Shown: positions 12,369 to 13,650 of the stretch, piece after piece
Numbering within the stretch: position 1 is the stretch's first letter
Layout of the letters: every line of letters starts with the position of its first letter
Origin: Rhodoferax sp. UBA5149
GTDB taxonomy: Bacteria > Pseudomonadota > Gammaproteobacteria > Burkholderiales > Burkholderiaceae_C
NCBI RefSeq assembly: GCF_002413825.1
Contig: NZ_DHXT01000196.1
Location: 1 to 13,650 of the forward strand
DNA: 13,650 bases
Direction: 5' to 3'
Translations under genes and position numbers: made by a program
The notes under the pieces: model-generated
Database searches by the model: none
Told to the model about the DNA's origin: nothing
Seen by the model: the letters and a program-made list of their open reading frames with translations, nothing else

Positions 12369-13202
12369 ATGGCATCGATCCTCACTTCTTCTGATCTTTG
12401 GGCGGACGTGGTCGCCGTGCGCGAACGTTCACCGCTGGTGCACAGCATCACGAATCTGGTGGTCATCAATTTCAACGCGAACACACTGCTGGCGGCCGGT
12501 GCCTCGCCGGTGATGGCGCATGCCCATGAGGAAGTGGCTGACATGGTGGGCATTGCGCAGGCGCTGGTGCTCAATATTGGCACGCTGGATCCTTACTGGC
12601 TTGAGAGCATGCGTCTGGCCCTGGTCGCGGCATCCGGGCGCCGCATTCCGGTGGTGCTGGACCCGGTGGGCGCGGGTGCCACGCGCTACCGAAATGAGAG
12701 CGTCGAGCTGCTCATCCATACGGCTTTGCCGACGGTGGTGCGGGGCAATGCCTCAGAAATCATGAGTGTGGCGGGTGCCGCGGTGCAAACACGCGGGGTC
12801 GATAGCGGTGCGGCGGCCAACGATGCGCTGGGCGCGGCCCAGGCGCTGGTTCAGCGAACGCACGGCGTCGTCTGCGTCAGCGGACCAACCGATCATGTTC
12901 TTGATGCGAGACGGCGCTGGGCACGCCTGTCCAATGGGCATGAGTGGATGACCAGAATCACCGGCGTGGGTTGCTCCGCTACGGCGCTCATTGGCGCATT
13001 TTGTGCCGTTCAGCCCGATGCCTGGCGGGCAACGGTGGCTGCCATGGCCTTGCTGGGCGTGGTCGGCGAAGTGGCTGCCGAAAAGGTGATGACGCGTGCT
13101 TGTGGCGTGGGCAGCATGCAGGTCGCTTTGCTCGATGAGTTGCAACTGCTCGACCAGAGCACATTCGAGCAGCGCCTGAAGCTGGAAGTCGCCGCGTGGT
13201 AA
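12369..13202 (+). CDS. thiM: Hydroxyethylthiazole kinase
   Basis: 277 residues from the ATG at 12369, preferred because GGGAA precedes it and the distance to the conserved SPLVH matches other ThiM proteins; an in-frame ATG at 12345 lacks a ribosome binding site. ThiM phosphorylates 4-methyl-5-(2-hydroxyethyl)thiazole with ATP, salvaging the thiazole half of thiamine. Seen in it: SPLVHSITN near the N-terminus, LDPVGAGATRYR (97-108), RGNASEIM (125-132) and TGVGCSAT with Cys202, the family's conserved active-site loop. Full family length. It follows the TPP riboswitch and overlaps thiE by 7 bp, forming a thiamine operon. This is host chromosome, outside the element. Confidence 0.96.
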   Translation: MASILTSSDLWADVVAVRERSPLVHSITNLVVINFNANTLLAAGASPVMAHAHEEVADMVGIAQALVLNIGTLDPYWLESMRLALVAASGRRIPVVLDPVGAGATRYRNESVELLIHTALPTVVRGNASEIMSVAGAAVQTRGVDSGAAANDALGAAQALVQRTHGVVCVSGPTDHVLDARRRWARLSNGHEWMTRITGVGCSATALIGAFCAVQPDAWRATVAAMALLGVVGEVAAEKVMTRACGVGSMQVALLDELQLLDQSTFEQRLKLEVAAW

Positions 13203-13650
13203 ATCCTGCGGTTTGGGCAAGGGGCGCGCCCCTGCAGGCACTGCGCCTGTACCTGGTCACCGACCCGTCCGCCGCCGTCGGGGGCCGAACGTTGACCGAT
13301 GTGGTGGCGGCTGCGGTGCAAGGTGGCGTGAGCTGTGTTCAGTTGCGTGAGAAGCAGCTCAACACGCGCGATTTTTTCGCCCAGGCAATTGCGTTGAAAG
13401 AGTTACTGGCCCCCCACAATATTCCGCTGGTGATCAATGACCGGATTGACGTGGCGCTGGCTTGCGGCGCACACGGTGTGCATCTGGGGCAGAGCGATAT
13501 GCCGGTGGCCCAGGCGCGCCGCCTGTTGCCCCCTGAGGTGTTCATAGGCTGGTCGGTGGAGACGATGGAAGACGTTGCCCGCAGTGCTTCGCTCCCGGTG
13601 GACTATCTTGGGGTCAGTCCGATTCATGCCACGCCGACCAAAACCGACAC
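13196..13650 (+). CDS. thiE: Thiamine phosphate synthase, partial at window end
   Basis: About 151 residues are visible; the reading frame is open to the window edge, so the C-terminus is missing. The start is a GTG at 13196-13198 overlapping the thiM stop; no ATG is available upstream of the conserved core. ThiE joins the phosphorylated thiazole made by ThiM with HMP-PP to form thiamine phosphate. Family motifs: VQLREK (48-53), INDR (80-83), GAHGVHLGQSDMP (91-103), IGWSVET, and the phosphate loop GVSPIHATPTKTD. All expected residues up to the break are present. Co-transcribed with thiM under the TPP riboswitch. Confidence 0.95.
   Translation, partial: MVNPAVWARGAPLQALRLYLVTDPSAAVGGRTLTDVVAAAVQGGVSCVQLREKQLNTRDFFAQAIALKELLAPHNIPLVINDRIDVALACGAHGVHLGQSDMPVAQARRLLPPEVFIGWSVETMEDVARSASLPVDYLGVSPIHATPTKTD

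Overview
The window looks like a betaproteobacterial chromosome, most probably Comamonadaceae (Rhodoferax/Polaromonas/Acidovorax type). This rests on the GC-rich thiM/thiE genes, the style of the tRNA-Asn and short AATAGCTGCTT...GCTAGCGG intergenic repeats that I remember from that family. The taxonomic placement is inference. Most of the window is one integrated genetic element of about 11.9 kb (193-12092), inserted at the 3' part of a tRNA-Asn(GTT) gene. The intact tRNA lies at 12046-12121 on the minus strand. A perfect 47-bp copy of its 3' part lies at 193-239. Both copies are followed, in the tRNA's direction, by their own rho-independent terminator. The right flank is ordinary chromosome: a TPP riboswitch, thiM and the start of thiE.

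Element layout, left to right: attL; a left arm with putative integrase arm sites; a gene-poor block of about 1.4 kb (240-1689) with degenerate tandem repeats, strong hairpins and an attC-like inverted pair, partly enclosed by two 52-bp direct repeats; then, on the minus strand, an EcoRII-like restriction enzyme, a Vsr mismatch endonuclease and a Dcm-type cytosine methyltransferase in one tightly packed operon. Next, also on the minus strand, comes a replication/excision module: AlpA-like HTH protein, Toprim primase, DUF3987 P-loop protein and a small Cys-containing protein. On the plus strand there is a ribbon-helix-helix protein that ends in an SSB-like acidic tail (DDMDDDIPF), a tyrosine integrase, and a retron: promoter, roughly 128-nt msr-msd RNA and an RT-Toprim fusion protein. 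The right arm and attR follow.

The element reads as a compact integrative island or satellite-like element. It can probably excise and replicate, and its cargo is anti-phage defence: a restriction-modification system with Vsr and an Ec67-like retron. No capsid, terminase, relaxase or conjugation genes are visible. The leftward (AlpA/primase) and rightward (RHH/integrase) promoters appear to share one -35 region, which suggests a switch between two states. The most interesting objects are the complete retron, the SSB-tail-bearing RHH protein with a possible RNA switch in its leader, and the unexplained structured block at the left end.
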